Assembly (NCBI GenBank): GCA_019918135.1
Contig: WBZZ01006415.1
Coordinates: 57,251 to 121,250, forward strand
Origin: Paulinella micropora
Lineage: Eukaryota; Cercozoa; Imbricatea; Euglyphida; Paulinellidae
Direction: 5' to 3'
Length of the DNA stretch: 64,000 nt
Part shown: piece by piece, positions 29,813 to 41,722 of the stretch
Position numbering within the stretch: position 1 is the first letter of the stretch
How the letters are laid out: every line of letters starts with the position of its first letter
Made by a program: the position numbers and the translations under genes
The notes under the pieces: generated by a model
Database searches by the model: none
What the model was told of the DNA's origin: nothing
The model's input: the letters and a program-made list of their open reading frames with translations, nothing else

Positions 29813-32520
29813 TAGTAGCCATTGATGTAGGCGCCGCCATACTTGAGCATCTCGTTCTTCACTTTGTCCTCGCCACAAGCTTTGTGGTTATTCAGGGCAC
29901 GTTGCCTTGCAAGGGCCTCCTCTTGCGTGAACGGCTTGTCCAGCTCTTCGCAAGTGTCTTCACCTACTTCGTGCTCCTTCATAGCCCGGGCCACCTCATC
30001 TCTGAAGCGATCGTTCCAGTGGAAGTGCCGCTTAGCTTCGGCTTCCTCCCACTCCAGCGAGCCTGCTTCTGCACAGCACTCCACCACAACAGCCGCACTT
30101 GCCGGATTTTCCCGTGGCTTCACCGAATTTTTCCGAAATTCCTCCCACCGAGCGACCTTTTCCGGCAGCGTACACGCCAGTGAGCCATCCTCCCTTTGCA
30201 CCGGCGCGGAGACCTTCGTTCTGCGTGCCCCGCCAAGCCGCTTCGCGAGTAGCCAAAAGCGCTTTGAGGATTGCTCGCGTTGACATTTGACCGCTTCTTC
30301 CTGCACTTGCTTGAAGGAGGCGGACTTCTTGGCCCGAGTTGCCTTCCGAATTTGCTTGCGGAGCCGTAGCCAATTCAGACGGGCTTCCGCATTCGATTCA
30401 TCCCTCCTGTATGTTGCGTAGGCCTCCCGGCGCTGCTGAATGAGCTCCTTTAGCTCCCCGTCGAACCAATTGTTGGTGAAACGGGGTCGTATACATCTGG
30501 AGCCAAGGACCCGGTGCGCCGCCATTCGGAAGGACTGCGCCACTAGCTCGGTGACGTCATCTACCACCCGTTGGCTGTCGGCACCACCCGATAGGTCAAG
30601 CTCAGGCAGCTGATGCACTCCAAGCTTCTGTAGGCAATGCTGGAATACGTCATCGAACTTGTCGCGTAGATAATCCAGCGCTTGCTTCGCAGCGTGATCA
30701 TTACCCGAGACACCAGCACCAATAAGCTTATCAACACGAAAGGACCTGTAAGGTTTCGCAGCCCGCTTTGGCCGGCGCTGGCCGCTCCACGTCAGTTCGG
30801 CCCATACTGCCTTGTGGTCCGTATCAAGATCATCTTCGCATACTCCGAACTTTGCTCCAGATGCCAAGCCAGGCGACGCGCAGATGTAATCGAGGAGGTG
30901 CTTGCCTGTGCCCATGCCGCGCTGCTCACGCCGGGACCACCAGTAGGACCCTTCCACTGGGCACGAGAAGCCGCTCAGATTTCGCAGGCCCGAAGCGACG
31001 AGGACAGCCGCGAGTCTCTTGCCGTTCTCCGAACGTACCGGTGCTCCCTTATCATCGACCTCCCCGTGCTGACCGACGATGCCCTCCTCTTTTCGGCTGC
31101 ATGCCGGCCCGAGCTTCGCGTTGGCATCCGCCACCGTGACCACAAGACCTTTGGCTCCAAAAAAAGCTATAGCTGCCTGCCAGGCCGCATACGCCTCTGA
31201 CGACTCTTCTTCCTGCGTTTCCTGGGGAAAGTAGCCGTTGCCCACATAGATATCCTGAGCGCCAGTAACACCCGAGGCGATACGCAGCCACACTTGCTGC
31301 CGGTGGTCGACGGGGGCTGACACCAGGTTGCAATACGGACCAAGGAAGTTAGCCACCGCGAATAGAACCCCACCCTTGCAGCGATTTTTCTCGCTGACCT
31401 CCGCAGGTTTTCCAAAAATCCGGAATCCATCCAGGCTGCATTTGGAAAGTTGCTTCTTGCCCATGCGGTGCTCCTGAGCCCCGATGACTAGCCAGCCCTC
31501 GTGCTTGTAGAATGATGCCCATTCCGCCGTGCCTACGTTGTTGTATCCCGTTTTACCCTGCCAGTTGTGACTCGCGACGAGTAGCTTGAAGCCGGTATCG
31601 AACTGCTTGGAGCGGTGCTTCTTGGCTCGTTTCCGGACCCGACGGCCGCGCTTGGCTTCCGCCCTCGTGCTGCCCCCCTCTGCAGGTGCTTGCGCAGGTT
31701 GGTCCCCCACTGCACTGGCCGCCGAATGCAGGGGCACCACATGCACATCAGCACACTCAGACACACACTTAGGTGCATCGGCAGCCAATTCCGAAGACAC
31801 CACCTGCACATCATCGACACATTCTTCATGCAGAGGCAAGACGCGATATCCCGTCGCAGCTTCCTCCTTCCGGACCGCCGCTTCCCCACGCAGATGGATG
31901 CGAATAAGCCTTCGGACACGTTCCCTGTCCCTGAACCTGCGCCCAAGGGCCACATTGACCCCTCTGCCGAAGAATTTGAGATGTTTGAGTTGCTGCAACG
32001 CCGTCTGCCTGCTGTCATCGTCCACGTAGACCAGCTCCAGGTGACGAGACATTCGCTGGCCTTGCCACTCCATTACCGGGACCACCAGACCAAGACCGCT
32101 CATTTTGGAGGCGATCTCCTGTAGATTGGCGCGTTCTGAGAGCCCCCAGACAATCAGATTACGCCCGTCCTTGTCGTACCGATCTACCCGCCGGTACCGT
32201 CGAGGCGGCGGTGCCATCTGCCATATAGCGCCGCTCGCCTTATGTTGAAGCGCCGACCCGTGTGCCAGGTTTGGGGAGGAAGGATGAGGCGCAGCTAAGA
32301 TAGCCTCTCCACGTGGTTCAGGAATTCCGTCATATACGCGAGCCCTCATCCTCCCATCCTGGGACATCGGGCCAGAGCCCGTCGAAGAGGCATTCCCACG
32401 GGGATTGTCCAGGTCTTCGGCGATTCTACCTTGTCCCATAAGGGCCACAGTGGTAGCTCCGTGCTTCGCGTATTTGTAATCCATTGAGAGTAGTAGACTG
32501 CCAATGTCGCTGGCCATCAC
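29813..32520 (-). CDS. LINE endonuclease region, copy 1
   Basis: 902-codon frame. N-terminal 300 residues are an ORF1-like region, with RNLIVWGLSERANL and a basic stretch RGRRVRKRAKKHRSK. The endonuclease of the exonuclease-endonuclease-phosphatase fold occupies about 310-565: SHNWQGKTG, VIGAQEHRMG (Glu), VTVADANAKLGP (Asp/Asn), HLLDYICAS and DDLDTDHKAVWAEL (terminal DH). A linker leads to the RT. Start near ATG 32,515-32,517. It stops at 29,812 because of a single-base loss relative to copy two. Confidence 0.9.
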
Positions 32521-33505
32521 CGCCGCGCCTCTTTACGCCGAGGAAAGCGCCCGTCCATGCAAATAGCATCGGCGGTATCTGCAACACACACTACACGCAT
32601 TTCCGCCGGTGTCACTGGACGCTGCCGCGTCGCTTCGTGCCCTTCGGCGCCCGCCAGCACCCCCAGCGTCGCCAGAACCTGCCTCACGCACTACACACAC
32701 TCTCCATCGCATTGCCAACGCCTCTACTCTCATGCCTTATGGACTTTCAGCTGCTCCTAACAATACACATCATGAGGTACGGGTGTCCCCGAGTGGAGCC
32801 AGATCGGACGGCGTGCCGCTGAAACTCCTTCCCCCACGTGTGTATAGAAGGCGCGAACCTAGCGGTACCTATAGGGTCTTACAGACAAGTATAGTAATCC
32901 CAGCCGAAGCTGCTCAGTTAGAAATGCAACGGTGGAGGTTGTGAATGCATGGGGCAAGGCACGGCAACGCAGCAAGGCACTGGCAAGGCATTGGGACCGA
33001 CTGAAGCCCCTCTCCAACGTGCGCTCATCATGTGTTCCAGTTAGGCAACCCCGAAGAAGCGAAGATAGGGAGGAGACAAAACCCAGATAGGATGAAGATA
33101 GGATTAACATGAAGCCGAAATGGAGCCGAGTTGGAACAGGTCAACTCAGCCCCATCTCGGCTCAATGTGAATCCTATCTTCAACCCATCTCGGTACTGTT
33201 TCCTCCGAATGCTCACCTCAATAAGATCACCAAACCGGAACTGGAAGCCCCCAGGCATTTACTCGGCAGGAAATTCGGCGAAAATGGGCTAACCAGGAAA
33301 CCAGACCCAAACCAACAGCCAAGGAAAACGAGCCAACCAACAATCCAACAGACAACCCCACAACCTGCCTGGCCGAACCCTTACCGAGTAAATGCCCAGT
33401 TGAGAGTTGCGCATATCCCGGTGACCGCCCTCCCCAAGCGGTCACCTTCGTGGGGAGAGGCCCAACCACCTCCTCTTCCCATGGAGTGCCATCTTGTGCA
33501 CCCCT
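32521..33505. other. LINE 5' region or flank
   Basis: No gene. Shared with copy two as far as the window allows (to 33,146). From 33,100 on it contains repeated GAGCCGA/CTCGGCT-type words. LINE 5' UTR is likely for at least the first few hundred bases. Confidence 0.4.
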
Positions 33506-33509
33506 CCAG

Positions 33510-33803
33510 AATAATAATAATAATAATAATAATAATAGTGCTTCTCTGTCAATGGCTGATGCATTTCTGCACATGTGCCTCCATCGTCTCACCCGTGAGG
33601 GGAGTACGAAGAATTGACGATAAGCTCTAATGACACCCCCGCAAGGGCAGTTCCAACACTTCCAGACGGGCCGGTATGTTCAATGAAAATACTGGTCCAG
33701 ACGGATCGGTATGTTCAATGAAAATACTGGTGGCACCGACGGGAATCGAACTGGCGACAGGGCCCAGATGGTAGAACTTGACCACTGGGCTATCACGGTG
33801 TCC

Positions 33804-33804
<1 letters not shown>
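33510..33804 (-). mobile_element. SINE family A, full length
   Basis: Unit 33,538-33,804, tail 33,510-33,537, complete head and two 36-bp repeats. Outside the part of the duplication seen in copy two. Confidence 0.85.
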
Positions 33805-33846
<42 letters not shown>

Positions 33847-34183
33847 GTGCTTCTCTGTCAATGGCTGATGCATTTCTGTACATGCGCCTCCATCGTCTCA
33901 CCCGTGAGGGGAGTACGAAGAATTGACGATAAGCTCTAATGACACCCCCGCAAGGGCAGTTCCAACACTTCCAGACGGGCCGGTATGTTCAATGAAAATA
34001 CTGGTCCAGACGGATCGGTATTTTCAATGAAAATACTGGTCCAGACGGATCGGTATGTTCAATGAAAATACTGGTCCAGACGGATCGGTATGTTCAATGA
34101 AAATACTGGTGGCACCGACGGGAATCGAACTGGCGACAGGGCCCAGATGGTAGAACTTGACCACTGGGCTATCACGGTGTCCA
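33805..34183 (-). mobile_element. SINE family A with four internal repeats
   Basis: Unit 33,847-34,183. The 36-bp body repeat occurs four times (about 33,978-34,107) instead of the usual two. Head complete. Confidence 0.85.
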
Positions 34184-34239
<56 letters not shown>

Positions 34240-34745
34240 TAAATAGACATCTTGAAAGCCAAAAAAAAGACGCAGCAACCCTAGCATTGGGCTCAGAAGA
34301 GCCAACGCTGGCCACAAACAGGATTTTGAGCAACTGGCCGTTGAGCAGGGACGAGAAAAAAGTTCCACAACATCTCTGTGTCGTATTAACTCGGCCGGTC
34401 CGCTTTTTTAAAGTAAAGAGCGCAACTCGAGTTACTTGAATTATTTATTTTACTAGTAAATTGGTACAGTACTTGAATACGAATTTGAGCGGTGTCAACC
34501 AACCAGCTAAGACCAGTGCTTCGACTCGTTTTGTTGAACTATTGTTTCCGATACCAAATGACGACATTGCTTCGAAGCCCTGCACAGATAATACAAAGGA
34601 GAAAAGCTGTGCAAATGACGTGTGATGCAGTGCAACCAAGGGAATATGCCAACTTGATTAAACACTCAGTCTTTCAAACGATAAAAGCGTTACGAAAAGG
34701 CATACAAACAAAACAGAAATAAAAAACAAACCCTCTGTCTTTGAA

Positions 34746-34748
<3 letters not shown>
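34184..34748. other. (ATA)n then non-coding sequence
   Basis: (ATA)n to 34,236 with no following SINE body. The rest has no supportable gene. Confidence 0.5.
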
Positions 34749-34788
<40 letters not shown>

Positions 34789-35184
34789 GACACACACACA
34801 CACACACACAGACACACACACAAAAGCCTTATTTTGGGAACACTTGCAATATAATTAAAAATAATCTCATGTAAAAATTCCTGTTTTCGAACGGTACACT
34901 CTCGCAAACACCAAGTCCCTGCTTTCAAACAGATTATTCCTTTTTGCAAGGCATCAAAGGAAAGCATTCCTTGTTCCTTCTCCTTCACGTCTCATAAACT
35001 ATACATACGAACTCTGATTTTATGTCATTTTCATGCCAAATCTGTAAGAAATCGACCGGACGGACATATGGACACGAACACACAGACATGAGATTGAGAA
35101 AGGACCGGAGGTGATTCTATTGGCTCCGTGTATCTGCCGACCTGAGAAAGAGAGAAAGAGAGTGAGTTGAGGAGAAGGGAGAGG

Positions 35185-35248
<64 letters not shown>

Positions 35249-36669
35249 AAAGAAGGAAAGAAAGAAAACAAGAAAATGTCAAGAAAGGAAGGAAGAAAGG
35301 AAGGAAGAAAGGACAGCTAGTGACCCAAGTGGATGACAGCAAATCCGGGCTGGTGCGTGTACAGCGCGATGCAGTGTTTGCAGCTGCAGTAAGACAGACA
35401 GACAGACAGACAGACAGACGGCTGGTGCGTGTACTGCGCGATGCAGTGTTCGCAGCTGCAGTAAGATACACAAGCAGACAGACAGACGCGCACACACACA
35501 CACACACAGTGAGGCGCAACAAACAAAGATATCTGCCAACGATTTTCGAACGTTGTTTCAGGTGTTCTGCTTGCATGCATGTATGATAAGAGTTGGGGAA
35601 GAGGCAGTGACGGAGAAGGAGGAGAGAGAGGAGAGGAAGCAGGAGAAGAAGCAGGAGAAGAAAGAGGACAAGGTATACCCTTCAGGTGCCTGGGGGTGGG
35701 GTGTCTGCACGAAAACATACACAAGAGAGATAACATACACACAAACATGCAAGTTGTATGCGTATACACATTCATGCATACATACACTTGTATGCATGCA
35801 AGCATACATACTTGCAAGCATACGTATACATACGTACGTAGATACATGCATGCATGAATACGTAAATAAATGAACAAATACATACACACTTACACGCATA
35901 CATACATACATACATTCATACATACATACATACATACATACATACATGCATGCATGCATGCATGGATACCTCATAAGGGTCGTTTGCGCTCTGTGTGGAG
36001 CCCTTGAGCCCGTGGAAATACAGCTGCCCTCCTGTATGTATATGTATAATAAATAAATACGATGTATGCATGTATGTAAGTATGTGTGCATGTATGCATG
36101 TATGTGTATGTATGCATGTATGTATGTATTTTTGTATGTGTAAGTATGTATGTGTATGCATGTATGTATATTATGGATGGATGGATGGATATATGTGCGC
36201 ACGTATGAAAGTAAAGGTGTACGTTTGATAATAAATATAAAAGTTCATTCATTTATAACAGAAATATTACATGTCTGTCGATCAGAAAACTGTTTTCACG
36301 AGAAGAAAGACGTTCGCAAATCTGGTTTGTAAACAGTAGATAAGGAAGGAAAAGAAGGGACAAAGAAGGAAGGAAGAAGCAGGAGAAAAGAGGGAGGAGG
36401 AGGAGGAGGAGGAGGAGGAGGAGGAGGAGGAGGAGGAGGAGGAGGAGGAGGAAAACGAGGGAGAAGGAATACTCCGCCACCGCCATACCGGTGAAGTCTT
36501 TGCCCAGACAAACGTTGATAGTGATGAGGGATGAATCTACGTGGCTTGCCAAGTCTGCGTCCTCTCCTATGTACGTATATTGTGTGCTGGGTGTGTGTTG
36601 TGTGCGTGATAACGATAATGATCGCGGCGCATGTGGTGATTGTGGTAATCATGGTGATAGATGATGATG

Positions 36670-36701
<32 letters not shown>

Positions 36702-36763
36702 GGTGATGATGGTGGTGGTGATGATCATGATCATGATGGTGATGATGATAAAAAAGGTACACA

Positions 36764-36800
<37 letters not shown>

Positions 36801-36850
36801 TTCCAACCTGGCTCGTACTGGATTAAGAAGGTGTGGTGGTCGTTGAGCTC
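34749..36850. repeat. Simple-repeat region
   Basis: Successive blocks: (CA)n 34,749-34,822; (GA)n 35,199-35,255; (GAAG)n about 35,280-35,312; a 45-bp direct repeat at 35,349 and 35,421 flanking (CAGA)n; (CATA)n and (CATG)n 35,720-36,180; (GGA)n 36,391-36,452; (GAT)n 36,658-36,735; (TTG)n 36,762-36,800. No gene. Confidence 0.85.
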
Positions 36851-37107
36851 TTGAGTTAACTGCATACACATAACATACATAACATACGTTACATACCATA
36901 TATAATATGCATGACATGCACAATATACCTAACATACATAACAAACGTAATATACATGGCATACATGACATACATACACATACAGCATCGTACCAACACA
37001 ACCCACAGACTGGCTCAGTGAAGCTGCAAATGCATGCATGCATACATGCATACATACATATGTACACACATACATACATACCGCCTAAGTGTCTTTTGGG
37101 TGTATAT
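36851..37107. repeat. CATA-type repeats
   Basis: Degenerate ACATACATA repeats up to the truncated end of the gypsy integrase. A 50-bp segment containing AGTGTCTTTTGGGTG is duplicated at about 37,086-37,102 and 37,136-37,152. Confidence 0.75.
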
Positions 37108-37690
37108 GTACACACATACTCATCCGCATCCGCCCAAGTGTCTTTTGGGTGAAGGAGCGAAGTCGGGATATCAGGCTCACGCCCATATACTAACTGATAT
37201 GGCGAGATTGAGCTCTTCGAGCCTCCTAACGCCGTAGAGGGTAGACAGTTCATTGCAAACGCAAATGATGGTGCTGCCTCGACCCATGCTCTTTGATTCT
37301 CCTTCTTCGTGCAATACATCTTTAGCGAGGCTTTGAGGGGTGTGTGTACCCGCTCGATTTTCCCATTTGCTCGCGGGTTATAGGCAGTAACATATTGCCA
37401 TTTCATCCCGTAATACTTAGATAGTTTGTCGATGACCTCGTTATTAAAGTCCGAGCCTCGATCAGAACATATCTTTCTTGGTACTCCGATCTGTGAGATG
37501 ATCCTATCGATCAGCGCCTCGGCCGTCGTCTTGCCGGTAACGTCTTTGACAGGGATGATCCACACATAGTTGGCGGCTCTGTCAATAGCCGTAAGGAGGT
37601 ATTTGTAACCATCCTTCGATTCTGGGAAAGGTCCCACATGATCAATGTGTATAAACTCAAACATCCCCGCATGAAGAGGAAATTCGCCAT
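37108..37690 (-). pseudogene. Gypsy integrase core, 3'-truncated
   Basis: Catalytic core visible: IHIDHVGPFPES (first Asp), ICSDRGSDFNNEVIDKL (second Asp) and NPRANGKIERVHTPLKASL (Glu), followed by SPYQLVYGREPDIP. It ends in the 50-bp repeat near 37,110-37,150, so the C-terminal domain and 3' LTR are missing. It joins the upstream frame through a one-base shift near 37,693-37,700. Confidence 0.85.
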
Positions 37691-39550
37691 CAGGCCGAAA
37701 TTAGCCTTCAGTGGTGTTTTGTTTATCTTGCACGGGATGCATGCATCCACCGCCTGATCTATCTCCTCCTTCATCTTCTTCCACCAGAATCGCCTCGCTA
37801 CGAATATATGAGTTCGTTGTCGACCCGGATGCGCCAAAAGTGGGCAATTGTGGGCTGCGACAAATATAAATCGTCTCAGACTCTCCGGTACCCAAAGGGT
37901 CCATTTGTCCGGCTGTGACGCATAGCGACCGTGAAGGCCCTTGTACCACAGTAGACCATCTCTCCATCCCATCTTCTTCATCTGATCTTTGATCGCTTTC
38001 GTCATCCGTAGCTCATCCGGGTTCTGATATAACTGTATCAGTTCTTTAAACTCCGGATCTTGAGCCTGTTGTTGCCTCCATGCGGTAGGCGAGGCTATAT
38101 GGATAGTACCATCTTCTAGCCGTACCCCGATTCTTTCCGGGTCATCGTCTAGGTCACTTCTCCGCTCTTGAGGAGGCTCCGCATAAACTTCCTGCGTCTC
38201 CTCTTCCTCTCTTATGTTCGCCTTCGCATTCTCATATACCTCATAGGACCACTCAGCGTCCTCCTGGGTATGTAGCTCACAACATATCCCGTGATCCGGG
38301 CCTTGTGGACTGTACCGTAGACCTGTGCGGTCATATCGGACTCCACTCGCCATCTCCATCGCCTCAATGTGGCTGACCTCATACACCTTGTCAGTGGACA
38401 AGTCTTCCATCTCCACCGTGGACACCAACGCCGATACTTCTGAGTTAAACTCTAGCCTAGAGAAGCTATCAGCGACCACATTTCGCTTTCCCGGTAGATG
38501 GACCATTGTAAAATCGAAACAAGACAAGAACGCTTGCCACCGCGCCAGCCGTCCCGTCTGTTCATGATTCATCAACCATAACAGGTTATGATGATCAGTT
38601 CTGACAGTAAATTGAGGTCCTCCCCACAAATACTCTCTGAGCCTCTTGAGTGCCCATACTACCGCCAACGCCTCTCTTTGCCTTGTGCAATAGTTTCTCT
38701 CCGCCGCACACAACTTCCTACTAATAAACATGATTGGGCGTAATTTCTTCTCCTCATCCTCTTGTTGTAATACAGCCCCAATCGCAAACTTAGATGCGTC
38801 TGTATCGACTACGAATTGTTTTGTAAAGTCGGGCATCGTTAACACCAGTCCTCCGTCTTTCGGGTCTTTGTAAATGAGATCTTTGAGCGCATGAAACGCT
38901 TGCAAAGCCTCTTCGCCCCACTTCTCAAAGTCTCCAAAATCTATCATTTTCTCCACTTTAGCCCGTGTTGCACCCCAATCGGGTATAAACTGGCTATAGT
39001 ATTGCGCCATCGCAAGGAATGAGTGCAATTCAGTGCGGTGCTTCGGTATCGGTCGATTCATAATCTCCTCCCTCTTCTCTTTGGATATCGAGACTCGATT
39101 ATGGGAGATCTCGTACCCTAAGTATGTCACACTCGTCTTGGCAAGTTGACACTTCTTTAGATTGCACTTCAGGCCAAAAGCTCCGATGCGCCTGAATATA
39201 TAGGACAAATGATCGATATGCTCCTCCATTGTGTTAGAGTATACGATAATGTCATCGATATAGCAAAATGCATATTCTCCCGCCTGCTGTCCCCGCCTTC
39301 TCATAAAGCCTCCGTCAGACAAATCATCGTACTGACTGCTCAACATCTTCTGCATCGCCTTCTGGAAAAGTCCTGGGGCTTGCTTGAGGCCCATCGGAAG
39401 CACTTTCCATTGGTATATTTCCATACCCACCACAAACGCCGTCAGCCATCTGGACTTTTCCTCCAGTGGTATCTGCCAGAAGCCATTCTTAAGGTCAATG
39501 ACCGAATAGAATTTTGCATTCCGCAGTACTCTCCTTCCTTCTTCTAATGT
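37690..39550 (-). pseudogene. Gypsy RT (part), RNase H and integrase zinc-binding domain
   Basis: The frame includes the RT motif A region (YSVIDLKNGFWQI, upstream of the first Met), LPMGLKQAPGLFQKAM, the catalytic CYIDDIIVYS, RNase H residues (VVDTDASKFAIGAVLQQ, REALAVVWALKRL, VRTDHHNLLWLMNH) and the integrase HHCC finger (AHNCPLLAHPGRQRT and CIPCKIN). Typical Ty3/gypsy order. It is split from the upstream part at about 39,550 by a frameshift. Confidence 0.9.
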
Positions 39551-40971
39551 CGGGAGAGAATTTCTCTCTTCAGCACCTTGTTAACACGAGCATAGTTAAC
39601 TGTCAGGCGCCATTCTCCTCCTGGCTTCGGCACTATTCTCGGTTGTGAGACTATTGGAGATCTTGATCTCTCAATAAAGTCCTCATTGAGCAGCTGTCTT
39701 GCTAGCTCCTCCGCTATCTTCGCCTCATGTATACTCAAATTCGCCCTTCGTGGTGCCGGTGACGGCTCCGCACCCGGTATTTTGTAAATAACCGCAGTGA
39801 AATCTTCAGGCTTGACACCACCTGCATGTGGAGGGTCAAAAATTTCCTTGCTCGCCTCTAATTTGGCTTTTAAAAGCTCCTTCTCCTTCTCCGTGCCTAC
39901 TCCTTCTTCCAATATTTTCCGCGCCGCCTCTTGAAAATCTTCATCAGACATCTGCTTATGCTGCTTGAGGGGTTCTCTGTCCTCCTCCAAGCCTAAGTCC
40001 TCTTCCGAGACATCATCTAGGCCCGTTTTTTCATACGTGATCGTGTCCGGCTCATCATCTTTACCGAGCTCCACCAGCATGTCAATGAGTCTCGCGTATT
40101 GCAAAGGAGCTTTACGGGTGTAAAAACCATCAAAGCATGTGAATGCTTGCGGTATCAATTTCAACTTGTCGAGGTCTCTGAGCTTCCGCTTGTATGCACT
40201 GCTCTGCTCACGAGTTCCCATACGACAAGCCACCACTAGCTGTTGCTTGCGAGAGGGTACCGGTATAGGATGATCAATAAGCCGGTCCCTTATTTCCTGC
40301 GCCCATATCGCCTTCTCATTATATGGCAGGATAATAGTATACGGCTTATTATTTTCGAATAAAGTCCGTAAGCATTTCTTCACTTCAGACAGTGAACGCG
40401 GCCACGTGGGCTCGTCACCCCAGAAATCAGTAATAAAACTTTTAATAGTTTCTGGTGGAGTATCCGGGATTCGCCCCGTTCTCCTTGGTACAAACGCCTC
40501 CCTTTTTTCTTCTCCTACTTTCGCATGGAAACAGTATCCGTTAGTAATATGGACATCTGTTCCTACTCCTTCCGCGAATCTCGCCAACGACGGGCTTCTT
40601 TGTGCGACACATATAATCTCCTCCTTTCGCTTCTCGATTAAGTCATCAATAGACTTTTTGTCCCAATGGCATGTCGGAACTGTGACAGTGCACACTTGGG
40701 ATTCCCGATTGTCGGTCCAGGACAGTTCATCCGGTCTTACGACATGGGGGTGAACGTACACCTCAAGTGCCTCATGTGCGATGGCCATCTTTTTGTGATC
40801 CGTCGCTAGACTCAGCTCATAAGCCTCATAAGAGTCAGTAGCGTTGAAGGGATCAATATCGTTCTCTTCTCCTCTTTTTACTCCACATATCACTCGCCGT
40901 GCGGCGCAATCAATCACAGCCCCCATCGTAGCCAATTGGTCATACGATAGTAATATTGACCCGTGCGACAT
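39544..40971 (-). pseudogene. Gypsy protease C-terminal part, linker and RT N-terminus
   Basis: Starts within the retropepsin (ILLSYDQLATMGAVIDC is the usual last strand-helix-strand), followed by a long linker and the RT entry (FIERSRSPIVSQPRIVPKPG and GEWRLTVNYARVNKVL). The frame ends a few residues later, while RT continues in the next frame. Confidence 0.8.
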
Positions 40972-40999
40972 AGAGGTCCATACGGTATACTCGTGCGGA

Positions 41000-41689
41000 T
41001 TTCAATTTAAAGGTCAGTGTGATGATTCCCGTGATATCCGTCCGGCTGCTCACTCCTTTGAGAGTGCCCGTTGACTTTTTCATATTTCCGTCCACCCAGT
41101 CCCGGTATCGATTTAAAAACTTCCGGCCGACAATATTAATATTCGCCATCGTATCATTACCAGCTTTTAATATTGTCTTCAATGTTTCACAATAAAGTTC
41201 CGTATGACACAGAGCATCGGGCCTGTGTATATTGGCTGCGAGAACAACAACTTTACGTTCCAAATTTTGGAGTCTTGTCTCTAAGTTGTTCAACTCCTCC
41301 TTCTTCTCCTCCTGCTTCACCTCATTAACATTTTTATTATTCTGCGGTACTGGTGCGTTTACTATTTGAGCGACATTGTCTTGTGGTACTTGAGTACACA
41401 CATTGTCTTTTTGCTCGCCACCCGCCGCGACCGTAGACATTGAGTCTGTTCGTGGTTGTTTGCTTAGCCGAGGCGATACGTCTGCCATTGGCCTCCTCGC
41501 CTCCATCGCAAGTCTCGCCTTCCTATTTGCATCAGTTATCATTGGTAACCGTGCTGTATGAACGGGTATGAGACTACCTTGGGGCTGCAGTCTCTGTGTA
41601 CCCACATCTTTGTTTTCACATAGAGGAAGCGTTGGCCCAGTCTGCACAACAGCATTAGAAAGCACTGTGACTTTAGGGTTAAACTTCAC
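41000..41689 (-). pseudogene. Gypsy Gag-Pol junction and protease N-terminal part
   Basis: Contains a coiled-coil stretch (EEKKEELNNLETRLQNLERK) and the start of the protease fold, with an unusual DTM where DTG/DSG is expected (AGNDTMANINIVGRKFL). It joins the next frame near 41,005. The active-site change suggests a dead enzyme or a divergent one. Confidence 0.55.
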
Positions 41690-41722
41690 AGTCTTCTCCT
41701 TCCTCTCTTCTTCCCCCTCCAG

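Larger units (their letters stand above)
27373..33505 (-). mobile_element. LINE (EEP endonuclease plus RT), copy 1
   Basis: Minus-strand non-LTR retrotransposon with (TTA)n tail at 27,373-27,397, 3' UTR to 27,757 and coding region 27,758-32,520. Its 5' end is not defined; the next element begins at 33,510. The sense 3' end GGAGGCACATGTCCAGGATC then TGGAT folds as GUCCAG-GAU-CUGGAU and matches the layout of the SINE tails. Order EN-RT-CCHC is as in L1/RTE/Tx1-like LINEs; the clade is not decided. Confidence 0.9.
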
